Origin: Pontederia crassipes
Taxonomy: Eukaryota; Streptophyta; Magnoliopsida; Commelinales; Pontederiaceae
NCBI GenBank assembly: GCA_030549335.1
Contig: CM060186.1
Span: 25,411,189 to 25,475,188 of the forward strand
Direction of reading: 5' to 3'
DNA length: 64,000 nucleotides
Under the pieces are notes generated by a model that saw only the letters and a list, made by a program, of their open reading frames with translations, was not told the origin of the DNA and made no database searches. The position numbers and the translations under genes are program-made. Below, one piece after another: positions 33,425 to 45,173 of this stretch (position 1 is the first letter of the stretch; each line of letters opens with the position of its first letter).

Positions 33425-35422
33425 TCCATTAAATCTTATACATATATAGACATACATATATGTGTATATATAGATATATTAATATAATTAGGTAATATAA
33501 ACTTATAGATGCATTTGTTAATATAAATATATGTATAAAATAGTTCATCTAATATGAATACCTACACATGCACATACATATACACATACATACATCATAT
33601 ATCATATCATATATTAATTATATATCTATAAAATTAATCAAAATATTTTAAAATTAACTATTTATAAACAATATTTTTTTTATCTCCTTAGTTATACAAT
33701 TATACATATACATATATGTTGATATAGATATACATATATATTTATTTGTGTACATTCAATCAATTTATAACAACACATTAGTGTCACAATAGCGTCACCA
33801 GTTGTCGACGCCACTCTTGCACCGTGCATAATGGTGTCACAATAGCTTCGTCATCTGGTGACGTTGATTTAGCCTCCCAAGCAATCGACACCAATGAGAT
33901 GTGAATGTAAACCTTGGCGTCGCAATTGTGGAGTCGCTAATATGTGGTGCTATTTGGCATATTTTATAATTAATTATCTATTAACATGGCGCCACATTAG
34001 CAATGCAAAGCATCAGAACATATGCGCCGCTAATTTGACAATCCGTGTGCTCGTCGGAGAATGAATCCTAACCCTCCTTTCTTTTAATCCAACGCTTCGT
34101 AGCGCGCATTATGCTGTCACTTGCCATGGTCGCCACCAACATACTCTCTTTCTACCCATCCTCTTCTACTCCTTCCAGTAACGATCTGTGCCCGATTCCT
34201 CCACCTCCACCTTTGGCGTCCACCAACTCTACACCATTCGCGCCACCATCACCACCTCCGCTCGGACGACGGCGATCGCCACCACCACCACCGCCCCACC
34301 GCGGTTGCCCCTCCCCCAGAGCTCCTGCTCTACTCTTGCATCGGTCCAATCACCTCCGCGTGCTTGGACCATCGGGACTCCATCGATGACTCCGCTGCTG
34401 CTTTGCCCTCTGCCCCGATTCCTCCGCCGTTGCTTCGCCACCACACCGCCCAAGATCCCTCCCTCTTTTCCCATCTCCTCCAACCCATTCTCCTCCCATC
34501 TGCCCGACGCGGCCATCCGCTGCCACCGCCGCCTGCCTCCCTACCGACCTTGGCTTCGCCCAAAAGGCCAAGTCCGAACGTTTCCTCTCTGCCAAGTCCA
34601 CCCTCGGCCTTACCCTCCTGCAACTCAACCTCTCCAGATCCGCCTAGGCCTCAACGTCGATGGCTGCGTGGGGACGCTCACCGCACTACTTTGGTGACTG
34701 TTCAACACCACCGTCGTGGCTGAGGTGCAATGGGGGCACGAGAGGCAGCCGGAAGCCGAGTGTAGAGAGCGGGCCAGAGTCCGCCGCCGGAGGAGGAGGA
34801 TCATGAGGACACTGAGCAGCAGGGGAGCCGCTGAATTTTGATTTTGATTGTATTGAGCTATAAAATTTTGATTGTAAAATTTTCATGAATTTACAATTTT
34901 GATGAACTATAAAATTCCTTAATATCTTAATGCAATGGTGTCTAATTTTGATTTCCCTTTTGATTCTAGACGATGTGAATTAAATGTAAAATCATTTGAA
35001 GTCTTAAGATGTCTCGTACATGAATATTGTGATCGTGGAGATTTACAATATTATATAAAATACTATTTAGCGTCATTAGCGTCGGAAAAAAATAATTTTA
35101 ATGTCACAATAGTGCCCTCAATAACATCACCATGGCGTCGCTCGCAATAGCGCCATGTTAGCGTTGACTTCCGAGATGCTACAAGTGATTTCCCGATCCA
35201 GTAAATAGTGTCATCGTTGTGTCAGTGTAGCACCACGTGTCGACGACAATAGCGTTGCACACTTGTGGGCGCGGCTGCGATGCTAATAGCGCCATAACTT
35301 TTGCGTCGCCACGTTTGTGGCGCCAAGTCAATGCTAATGTGTCACTACTTTGATCAATGCCTAGTTAGCGACACATTAGCGACTATATAGGTGTGTCGTT
35401 AATTGATCAATTTTTTGTAGTG

Positions 35423-36050
35423 CTAATTGTGATATAGGATGATGCTAATTAGTCACTAATGTGATGCTAACATTGATATATTTCTTACCATATATCCCCA
35501 TATTCTTCCCTTTCCTCATCATACAATTTACAATGCATATATATTATATGCTTTCTATACATTCATAACAATATAAGCTAAAGTACCATGCTTCAAAGTA
35601 AACTAACAACATAATCACAAAATTAATAACATAAAATAAGTATTATCATCATCTGGACTTATAAAATCAATAATTATGTTCAGAGTTACAATAATTTCTA
35701 CCGTCCTACATCATTATCATCATCCATGTCATCCTTGACATTACCTAAATCCTAAACCCTAAACCCTAAGCTCATAGTGTCTGGGCTGCAAGATGGCTTG
35801 TAGCGACTGCAAGACTGGCGCTAGCTGCTCAACTATTAGTCCTCTAATGCTGTCCAATGTCACCTCAGGCGTCGCCGATGAACTAGGAATAAACGAGCCA
35901 CCAATGTATCCTCCCGTCTTCTTAGGAACTTGAGCGATTTTTCCTAAGTCCCTCAGGTATACCCCTCATGCCGTGCCATCCACCTGCTTGCAAATAGCAA
36001 CGTCCCCTACAAAGTAAAATAAATTTTATAACCATATAAAGCATTAAAAT
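35423..36050 (-). pseudogene. Remnant of outer CACTA element with transposase-like C-terminal exon
   Basis: After subterminal-type motifs (35423-35480), the minus strand has an acceptor-like TTTACTTTGTAG at about 36007-36018 followed by an exon to about 35765 reading GDVAICKQVDGTA, a TGA, then GVYLRDLGKIAQVPKK and later VTLDSIRGLIVEQLAPVLQS, ending in LRV and a stop. The wording suggests the end of a plant En/Spm-type accessory transposase (Ptta/En-Spm group), but I am not certain. The in-frame TGA (GCATGAGGG, minus strand) indicates decay. Three telomere-like CCCTAAA units lie at its end (35748-35768). Confidence 0.45.
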
Positions 36051-36826
36051 ATTAATAATTTTTGAGCAAACTTTACTTGCAGGTGACGACTGAGTACAAG
36101 GATCATTTCTATGTCATTCTTTTATTATACGCATCCTGAAAGATTTAAACAATGGAATTTTGATAAAATCATTTGACCAATTAGTACTTAAAGATTCACA
36201 GTCTAATAATAACTATAAGATATTTGCCAAGTCTTAAGATCAACTTAACATATCAAGTATATAACCAAATACTACAATGGAAACTCTTACTAAAAGAGCA
36301 CATGTTTAATTGAAATCGTTACACTGCATAAATTAAGTACATTCATCAATCACTAGCATCTAAATCGAATCCTCTCACTAGTTGCTCAACTCTAATTTCA
36401 TGAGGTCATACATATGGGTTCTTTTATCGCTTCCGTGATGCAAAATTAGGGCAAAATCAATAATACAATCATCATCCCCTCCCATTGAAAATGCAATCAT
36501 AATCCCACTTACAACGCCACCACCAAGAGAGAAGGGAAATCTGTCTATTGTGGAAGTTATTGCTACAGTGTAATAACTTTTTTTGCCTAGGCATGGCAAG
36601 GAAATATCAAGAAAGGAATATAATGGAATGGAAATATTTTTGAGAGAGAAAAATTATGCGAGGGAAGCATCAAGAAAATAAAATAAAATGAAGGAAATAT
36701 TCCCAAGAGAGGAAAATAATGGGAGGGTGATATCAAGAAAGGAAAGTGACACATGTATGGCTACAATGGAGACATTAAAGAGGTCTGGTGGCCACATGTA
36801 ACAATGTAAGGGAGGATGATTTTGAC
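36051..36826. other. Spacer, no gene recognised
   Basis: AT-rich DNA with no coding similarity seen. Around 36590-36760 there are repeated GGAAATAT and AAGAAAGGAA motifs. It leads into the 360-base tandem duplication. Confidence 0.4.
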
Positions 36827-37545
36827 AATGTACTTGGGGTTAAGGGGACCCAAAACAAAAGACTGAAGTGAGAGAAATTTGCTTCTTGGTGATCGGGCCA
36901 ACACCTAACTTTAACAATGCAACCAATGGCCATAATTCACCTATGTCAGATTGTGACACATCTGTTTAGAAAAAGAAGATAAGATAGTCCTAGAGTCACA
37001 TTTCTCCAACAAAGCCCGCAACACCTAATGACAACAACAATAGCCACAATTGAGGAGTCTGTTGGCATGTCTATCGAGGTTGAAGAAGAATTCAAACTAG
37101 AAAAGTCTACAAGGAACCAGGAGAAGGAACTTGTAGTTGTAGCTATGCCAAATGATGAAAATGAGACAATCATAGTCATATTTCTCAATGTACTTGGGGT
37201 TAAGGGGACCCAAAACAAAAGACTAAAGTGAGAGAAATTTGCTTCTTGGTGATCGGGCCAACACCTAACTTTAACAATGCAACCAATGGCATAATTCACC
37301 TATGTCAGATTGTGACACATCCGTTTGGAAAAAGAAGATAAGATAGTCCTAGAGTCACATTTCTCCAACAAAGCCCGCAACACCTAATAACAACAACAAT
37401 AGCCACAACTGAGGAGTCTATTGGCATGTCTATCGAGGTTGAAGAAGAATTCAAACTAGAAAAGTCTACAAGGAACCAGGAAAGGAACTTATAGTTGTAG
37501 CTATGCCAAATGATGAAAATGAGACAATCATAGTCATATTTCTCC
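36827..37545 (+). repeat. Tandem duplication, two copies of about 360 bases
   Basis: The block beginning AATGTACTTGGGGTTAAGG at 36827 recurs at 37187 and runs to about 37545 with only a few differences. It includes a frame reading GMSIEVEEEFKLEKSTRNQE in both copies. It lies directly upstream of the LINE ORF2 start and could be part of the LINE's ORF1/spacer region, but no ORF1 domain was recognised. Confidence 0.85.
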
Positions 37546-37787
37546 AACATAGCTCCATTGGAGTACTCATTGATAACAACAACAACCACAACTAAGGAGT
37601 CTGTTGACACGTTTGTTAAGGTTGAAGAAGACTGCAGTTTAGAGAAGTTTGCATCGAACTAGGAGAAGAAACTTGTAGTTGCGGCTATATAGGCAAGGAG
37701 AAGATGTGGCACGCCAACATCGAAAACACATGGATCTCTAGGTGTGATTACAAGATCCATGAGTTCAGGCCCCCAATCAGTATCCGA

Positions 37788-40250
37788 ATGAAAGTGGTAG
37801 TTTGGAATGTTGGTTTGAGTCATAAGGATGATCGTTCTACATCGAAGAAATATTTGATTTAGTGGAGAAGATATAGCACTGCTTCAAGAAACCAAGTTGG
37901 AGAAGTGAGATGAATAGAATTGGCATCAAATTGGGGAAAATACACTTCCATCTTTTGTAGCACTAGAATCCAAGGCAGATTTGGGGGGTGCATCATTGGC
38001 TGGAAGGAGGAGGCATTACAATTAATTGATGAACTCAAGAGTGTATTTCCATCACTATCCTGCTAGTTAGAAGATTATATGGAGCATGCTTCCTCTTCAC
38101 ATGCACCTATATATGGGGCACAAGCCGACACCCATAGGAGGGAGCTATGGGAAGAGGACTGACAAACACAAGAGTCATTTTCATAATATCCTTGGCTTAT
38201 TGGAGGGGATTTAAGCGTGACCATGGAAAGTGAGGACAGTCCCATCCAACGAAGAGGCCGAGATAATGGAGCTAAAGGTTTATGGGATTTTATTGATGAA
38301 TTATTTTTTTATTTCTTTGTACCAAATTGCAAATACACTTGGAGGAGCACTACATTGCCGCAAGCTAGGTCCAAACTTGGCAAATTCTTGGGATCGATTG
38401 AACTTTTTGGGGCCTTTCCTCTAGCCTCTATTGAATAGGACATTCTCTGATCACACGCTGCTCCTCTAGTAGACTAACAAGGGAAGAGCATTTGGGACTT
38501 CAAGTTTGAAAAAGCATAGCTCATGGAAGAGGATATCTAGGAGATGATAAATGAGAAATGGAGAAACGTCCCTAAGTCCACATCGGCTTATCAAGTCTTC
38601 GAGCTTCTCTTCAAGGTACAAGAGGCAAATCAAGGAGGATTGCTCAAGAAAAAGAGCTGATGCTTTTAGCTATCGTATCTCAACTTGATTGAATAGATGC
38701 TAATAGTGAACTATTAGCAAAAGAGAGGATTGACAGGAAGAGACGCTAGGAGGTTGTAGCTGAGGAGTACAAGATAGAAATTTAGTGGCACCAAAGATCT
38801 TGTCAGCTATGGCTATGAGAAGGTGATGCAAATACTCATTATTTTATATGTGCGCTAGTAGTCGACATCGATCCAACCATTTGAACTAACTACTAGTCAG
38901 TGATAAGGAGATTATAGGAAGAATCACAATTGGAGAAGTGAATGCTCAACACTTTAAGGACTTCACAAGACACCTTCCACTTGGAGAATGGCTATCGAAT
39001 GATCGAGATATGCAACAACTATCTAAAACTCGAACTAGAGCTTATGTAGGAGTTTTGTGAGGAAGAATCCCTTCGGGCACTTTGACACTTAAAGGTGAGG
39101 GCGTGCCAGGGCTAGATGGTTTTCTTGTTTTTTTTTCTTCTGTGAATTATGGAGTGATATTGGCAAGGATGCCATGACTGCGATCAAAGAGTTTGTTGCG
39201 GCAATTATGGGTTTGAGAGACTGAATAAATTCTTCCTGATTCTAATTCCAAAGAAGACATCAGAGGAAAAAATCGAGGAATTAAGACCAATTGCATTTTC
39301 AAATGCCATTTATCTTATTTTGTAAAGAACTCTTGCAAACAATTTGTGGGTGCTTCTGGACTCCCTTATACCTTTGGTCTAATCAGCATTCATCTTGGGT
39401 CATTCTATAATGAAGAATTTTTCAACAATATCCCAAGTATTTATTTTTGGAGACGTACAAGCAAATATGAGTTTCTCTAGGAAGTTGGCCTCTCCAAGGA
39501 TATGATTCCTTAGATTGGTTATTCATATGGATCTCCCTTCATCGACGTGGCTTCCCAAAATGATTGGATCTTTTGGATGAAATGGTGTGAATGCACTTTT
39601 TCTTTCTCTCCTCTTATTAATGGTGGTCATGGTGGTGGGTGAGTTCAACCCCAATGTGGTGTTAGACAGGAGTGCCCGCTGGCCTCTATGCTGTTTGTTC
39701 TTGATATTAATGCTCTATCTAAATGCACATTCTTAGCCTATAGTGAGGCCATTATTTTTGTTTTTTTCAATATCGAACCAAGGTAGTCTTGTCCCTTTGT
39801 TACAAAATGCTTCGAAACCTTCTTCTTTATAGAAAGCTCAGAGGTGGCAGCAAGGGGGATTGCTTTACTAATTGTCCTTTTTTGCAAATTTTCAAGTATT
39901 TTGATTAATCATTTCGAGTCACAATTCATACCATTTGGCATGGACACAAAAGAAAAAGTTGATGTTCTTTGGTGCTCCAAACAACTATTTGCACTCTTCC
40001 TCTACCCTACTCCGGTTTACAACTCGCGGATAACAAGGATACTATACAAAGATTGAACTCCAATTATTGAGCGGGTGGAGAGATAACTAGAAGGGTTGAG
40101 TTCGAGACTTTTGTCGCGTCGTGACAGATAGCACAAGTCGCAGCCTCCATCTAATTGCATTGTTAGAAGTTTGTGGGTTGGGTGTCCTAGAGCTTCGAAA
40201 GGTGAATGTTGTACTCCTATCAAAATGGACATACCGAGTATTGAGCAAAT
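37788..40250 (+). mobile_element. L1-type LINE, ORF2 5' part (endonuclease and reverse transcriptase)
   Basis: The ORF2 start MKVVVWNVGL (37788) is the usual first motif of the AP-endonuclease. It continues with a GGDLSV motif near 38203 (family GGDFN), YTWRS near 38337 and FSDHTLL near 38440. The reverse transcriptase has PGLDGF near 39105, LILIPKK...LRPIAF near 39238-39300 and QCGVRQECPLASMLFV near 39650 (family GLRQGDPLSP). The catalytic YADD motif was not found where expected. Many in-frame stops and shifts show long decay, such as the TAG breaking the stretch before SAFILGHS near 39378. The element continues at 54416 after a 14.2-kb insertion. Confidence 0.85.
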
Positions 40251-40517
40251 TGATGCATGCATTTTACAACATATAATTAGGCTTGCATTTAGACTTATTT
40301 TGTGTAATTTCTCATAGCATGCATCTATTTTTATAGTTATTTCTTTAAATTCTTGGAAGTAGCAATCTACCTCGAGTTGTTGTAATTTGCAGGAATTATT
40401 GATGAAAAATAAAGGAAGAAAGGAATAAAAGAAGAAGCACGCAAAATGGACATAATTGAGCTACCAAAAATTAATTCTTAAATTTCGCGGGTTGTTACAT
40501 TCACTTCATGGGCCATG

Positions 40518-41757
40518 TGTAGGATCCCAAAGGGCACCAAAAGGGGGGGGGGGGGGGGGGGGGTGAATTGGTGTTCAATTGAAAATATCAATTTCACAAA
40601 AACCATCGCGGAAGCACAAAACCGATTCTTAAATTCTTTATAATTCAGATCATAAATTCAATATGAATGGGAGAGAGAGAGAGAGAAAATCAAACTCAAA
40701 TGGACACGGTGATTTGTTGACGAGGTTCGGCCACACCTTGACCTACGTCCCCGCTCTAACTTCTCGACCTCGAGACCGTCGGAGATTCCACTAGCACTCC
40801 CTTTGTTCCAAATGGGGCAAGGAAGAAAGCCATTTACACCACCTCATTTTTCACCGCTTCGAGAGGCAAGGCAACCTCTCCTCCTAGGAAGCTAATCTAT
40901 TTATCTCGCTCAAGAGGTAAGATTTTGAACCTCTTTTACACAGAGCTCTCTCTAATTTTTCTGAACAAAAGTGTTTCTCTCTTTTACAAAGTTAAGCTCA
41001 CAAGAGAAAAAGAGAGAAAGAATGAGAAAGCTATAAAATGAAAATTTCAAGAAATGGTCTCTCTTTGACAACTTGAAGCTTTTCTTCAATGAGTGAAAGG
41101 GTGCTTTTGCCTCTGGCTTTGGCACTCCTTTTATAGCCTTCAATGTGTGAAAAATTCGTCCAAAAATCATTCCACAAATTTCTCCTTCAAATTTGACCAT
41201 TACTGTTCATTTGACTCAGAGGCCGGTCGACCGCACTTTTGGACCGGTCGACCGGTCTATATGACTATTGCATTGATTTTTCAGTTACCGTAGCTGGTCG
41301 GTCGATCGGACCATCGACCGATGTCTCGACCGGTACAGTCTCAGTTTTGATTTATAGCCGTTGATCGGTCGACCGGTCTGTCGACCGGTATAGTCTTGAC
41401 GTCGTCCGGAGCAGGCTAAGTAGTTATCGGTCGACCGACATCTTCTATTCGGTCGACTAGTACATCTCGACCGGCCTTCTCTTTGCGTCAATACAGGTTG
41501 ACCGACCTGCACTCTTTTGATCATAACTTTCTGCACGGTTATCTAAATTTGATAATCTTAGAGTCTATGGAAATCTATCAGAATTCTCTACAATTTTGAT
41601 GTTCCACTTTTCTCCAAATCTAATTAGATCAGTGATAATTATCTAATCAAAGCGTAGTGTGCATAAAGTTATAAATTTTTCTTTAAACTTTTTTAACATT
41701 TCAACTTTAATCTTTTGAGGTTTGCTTCATCAAAATATAATTTTATATGTCATTAAT
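40518..41757 (-). repeat. TR-GAG array LTR A (leftmost)
   Basis: About 1240 bases, beginning TGTAGGATCCC after the CCATG duplication. It contains a run of 21 G (40543-40563) and a cluster of GGTCGACCG motifs (41220-41510). It differs more from the inner LTRs than those differ from each other. Confidence 0.85.
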
Positions 41758-43929
41758 TTGACGAAAAAGTTGTAAAATCTTGTTAAAACAATTTTACTCA
41801 CCTTAACACTTAACTTTTCGTATAAAATATATTCAGATCATATTTCTCCTATACTTCTCCCCCTTTTGTTTCATCAAAAAGTCATTTGTAAATGAAATAT
41901 ATAAGAAACCATATGTAATCCCCCCTTAATCAATTTTTCAAAAAATCTATTCTTCTCCCCTTTTGTCATATAATAGATATGAAGAGTTTGCAACATAAGG
42001 TTTTGAAAGATAACTCCCCCTAAGTTTATGGCTATTTTATAATGAAAACCAATCTATGAAAGTCGAAACAAAAATATATTAAGAATCAAAATATGGCATA
42101 AAACTTTGATTCAACAATGATATCCACGATAAAGTTTAATCATGCTCCCCCTGTCACTATTGCCAATTTTCATTTATATGTTCCTCTTTTAGGAAATTGT
42201 ACTTTGAATTTTTCAGTGACATAAAAAATAGACGATACGATTACCATAACCTTTGTGCCTTCACATCTCCTACTCCATATGTCCTTTGCATGTGAGGCAC
42301 ACCTGAAAAGAAATCAAGTAATTTTTGGTACCCAAACTTTCTTGGGTCCGATTTTGTTAGATGATGTTCCTTTCGGAACCAAAATCATGCCATGTCGTAA
42401 TGATTTTCTTATTTTACATTGATGTGCATAATGGCCATGAAACCCGCTTGTAAAACATTTGAGATGTAATTTTCTATGTTTGGATTTCCAATAAGAATTT
42501 TCATGTCCAAAATGATTCCTAAGATTATTTGCCATTACATGAGAAATAGTCTTATTTTGTGAGTTCTTCAAAAGGTCATTTTCCTTCTTTACATTGTCTA
42601 AAGAACATGCTAGTTTTACAATTTCGCATGCATGTGTAATTTCCAAAGTTTCAATTTTATTTTTGAAATTTTCATTTTCCATAAGACATATATCATTTTC
42701 TTCTTTTAATTTTTCAATCTCATGTGTTAACTTGTCATTTTCTTCTTTAAGTGAGAAATATCTTTTTATAAGAGATGAGAGTTCTTTATTCACATCTAAA
42801 GAAAGAGCTTCTTCGGAAGAGTTCGATGAGTCATAATTTGAATTTGAAGGGTTAGAAAGTACCTCATCGTCGTGTGCCATCAAGCATGTGTATGCTTCAT
42901 CACTAGAAGAGCTTGATGAATTACTTGTTTCACTAGACTCTTCATATTTTTTCTTTTTACCTTTTCGGAATTTTTCTTCTTTGTGGTGCTTGTATGATTT
43001 TCTTGTTGGCTTCTCGTTCTTGTCTTTCTTCTTTAACCAACTTGAGATATTTATCCAATTTTCTAGTGTAGAGTGCGAGTTTCTTTTCATCCACTTCCTC
43101 TTCGCTTGAGTCTTCTTCTATTGTATTTGTCTTCAATGCCAATGTTTTTTTTCTTGGGGGATTTTTCTTCATGATCTTCTTGGATTGAGATCTCATAGTT
43201 TAAAAGTGAACCAATAAGATCATCAAAATTCAATTTGTTCAAATCCTTTTCTTCGATTACAGTCCTCTTTGTATGCCATTTTGAGGAGAGAGACCTGATA
43301 ATCTTTTTCACTTTTTGGGGGTTAGATCTTGACTCGCCCAAAGAGGCTAAGCCATTCAAAATATCATTAAACCGAGCTACCATATCATTTATGGATTCAT
43401 TTTCATGAATTTTGAAAGAATCATATTGATGGTTTAAAATATTCAATCTAGATTCTTTAACCTTGTCGGTTCCTTCATAAGTGGTGATGAGCTTCTCCCA
43501 AATCTTGGTTGAAGATTCACGACTTGAAATCCGATTAAACTCCGTCGAATCCAAAGCACAATAAAATATATTTTTCGCTTTCCAATCACGTTTGAAAAAA
43601 TCTTTTCTTTTTCTTTAGAACCAGTAGGTAACTTTTCATGAACATAAAAACATTTTTCAACTATTTCCCACATGTCGATATCAATAGAACAAATATATGC
43701 TTGAAATCTAATTTTTCAATATGCAAAATTTGATGCATTTAAAAGAGGAGGACGACTAATAGATTGTCCTTCGGCAAAACCAAATCCGCTTGATGCCATG
43801 GCTCTTGAATATTGTTAAATCTTAAAACAAGATGATTGAATCTTAAAAATATTAAGATCTAAAATGATTAGATCTGAAAACGAGAAGATTCAAAAGATCA
43901 AAACAAGAACAACCTGCTCTGATACCAAT
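41758..43929 (-). mobile_element. TR-GAG internal region 1 (gag-only)
   Basis: A minus-strand primer-binding site TGGTATCAGAGC (plus 43916-43927) lies two bases from LTR B. It is followed by UBN2/gag-type coding sequence (blocks such as MWEIVEKCFYV, FNDILNGLASLGE, LNKLNFDDLIGSLL) and a lysine/serine-rich part with a coiled-coil-like stretch and a zinc-knuckle-like motif near 42440. This is a Copia-type gag. It is broken at a few places. The about 550 bases left of gag (41758-42313) are non-coding. Confidence 0.85.
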
Positions 43930-45173
43930 TGTAGGATCTCAAAAGGCACCAAAAGGGGGGGGGGGGGTGAATTGGTGTTCAATTGAATATATCAATTTCA
44001 CAAAAACCGTCGCGGAAGCACAAAACCGATTCTTAAATCCTTTATAATTCAGATCATAAATTCAATATGAATGGGGAGAGAGAGAGAGAAAATCAAACTC
44101 AAATGGACACGGTGGTTTGTTGACGAGGTTCGGCCACACCTTAGTCTACGTCCCCGCTCCGATTTCTCGACCTCGAGATCGTCGAAGATTCCACTAGTAC
44201 TCCCTTTGTTCCAAATGGGGCAAGGAAGAAAGCCCTTTACACCACCGCATTTTTCTTCGTTTCGAGAGGCAAGGCAACCTCTCCTCCTAGGAAGCTAATC
44301 TATTTCTCTCGCTCAAGAGGTAAGATTTGGAACTTCTTTTACACATGAGCTCTCTCTAATTTTTCTGAACAAAAGTGTTTCTCTCTTTACAAAGCTAAGC
44401 TCACAAGAGAAGAAGAGAGAAAGAATGAGAAAGCTATAAAATGAAAACTTCAACAAATAATCTCTCTTTGACAACTTGAAGCTTTTCTTCAATGAGTGAA
44501 TGGGTGCTTATGCCTCTGGCTTTGGCACTCCTTTTATAGCCTTTAATGTGTGGAAAATTCGTCCAGAAATCATTCCACAAATTTCTCCTTCAAATTTGAC
44601 CTTATTGTTCATTTGACTCACAGGCCGGTCGACCGCACTTCTGGACCGGTCGACCGGTCTATATGACCGTTGCGTTGATTTTTCAGTTACCACAGCTGGT
44701 CGGTCGACCGGACTATCGACCGGTGTCTCGCCCGGTACAGTCTCACAGTTTTAATTTATAACCGTTGATCGGTAGGCCGCTGCATCGACCTGTCTGTCGA
44801 CTAGTATAGTCTCGACGTCGTCTGGAGCAGCCTCAGTAGTTATCGGTCGACCGACATCTTCTATTCGGTCGACAGGTACATCTCGACCGGCCTTCTTTGC
44901 GTCGACCGGCAGGTTGACCGACCTGCACTCTTTTGATCATAACTTTCTGCACGATTATTCAAATTAGATGATATTAGAGTCTATGGAAATCTATCACAAT
45001 TCTCTACAACTTTGCTCCAAAACTAATTAGATCAGTGATAATTACCTAATCAAAGCGTAGTGTGCATAAAGTTATTCATTTTTTTAAAACTTTTTTAACA
45101 TTTCAACTTTAATCTTTCGATGTTTGCTTCATCAAAATATAATTTTATATGTCATTAAAACTTTGACCCAACA
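43930..45173 (-). repeat. TR-GAG array LTR B (inner)
   Basis: 1244 bases from TGTAGGATC to CCCAACA. It shares diagnostic variants with LTR C that are absent from the outer LTRs A and D. It contains a G run (43955-43967) and the GGTCGACCG cluster (44622-44915). Confidence 0.9.

Larger units (their letters stand above)
28500..35422. mobile_element. CACTA foldback element with long inverted arms
   Basis: The left end CACTACAAGAAAG and the right end TTTTTTGTAGTG match inverted. From the ends inwards the arms correspond: CTAACTAGGC...TGATCAAAGTAG, GGCGACGCAAAAGTTA, then AT-rich parts with AATCAAAATCAAAAT, then GC-rich blocks (left about 30680-31240, right about 34090-34850) and a TAGGATTC...CACACGGATTG / CAATCCGTGTG...GAATCCTA pair near 31270 and 34045. 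Thus the arms run about 1.2-1.45 kb without the CACTA inserted in the left one. No transposase was seen, so it is non-autonomous. A target duplication is not clear (TAC left, CTA right). The centre (31340-33980) has microsatellites and more GCGTCGCTAA-like repeats. Confidence 0.82.

Noticed and set aside
34121-34723. 200-codon open frame
   Set aside because: Low-complexity Pro/His/Ser sequence in GC-rich transposon arm DNA, with comparable frames on the other strand; not a gene by itself.
35748-35768. Telomere-like CCCTAAA units
   Set aside because: Only about three imperfect units at the end of a transposon exon; far too short for a telomere or a meaningful interstitial array.
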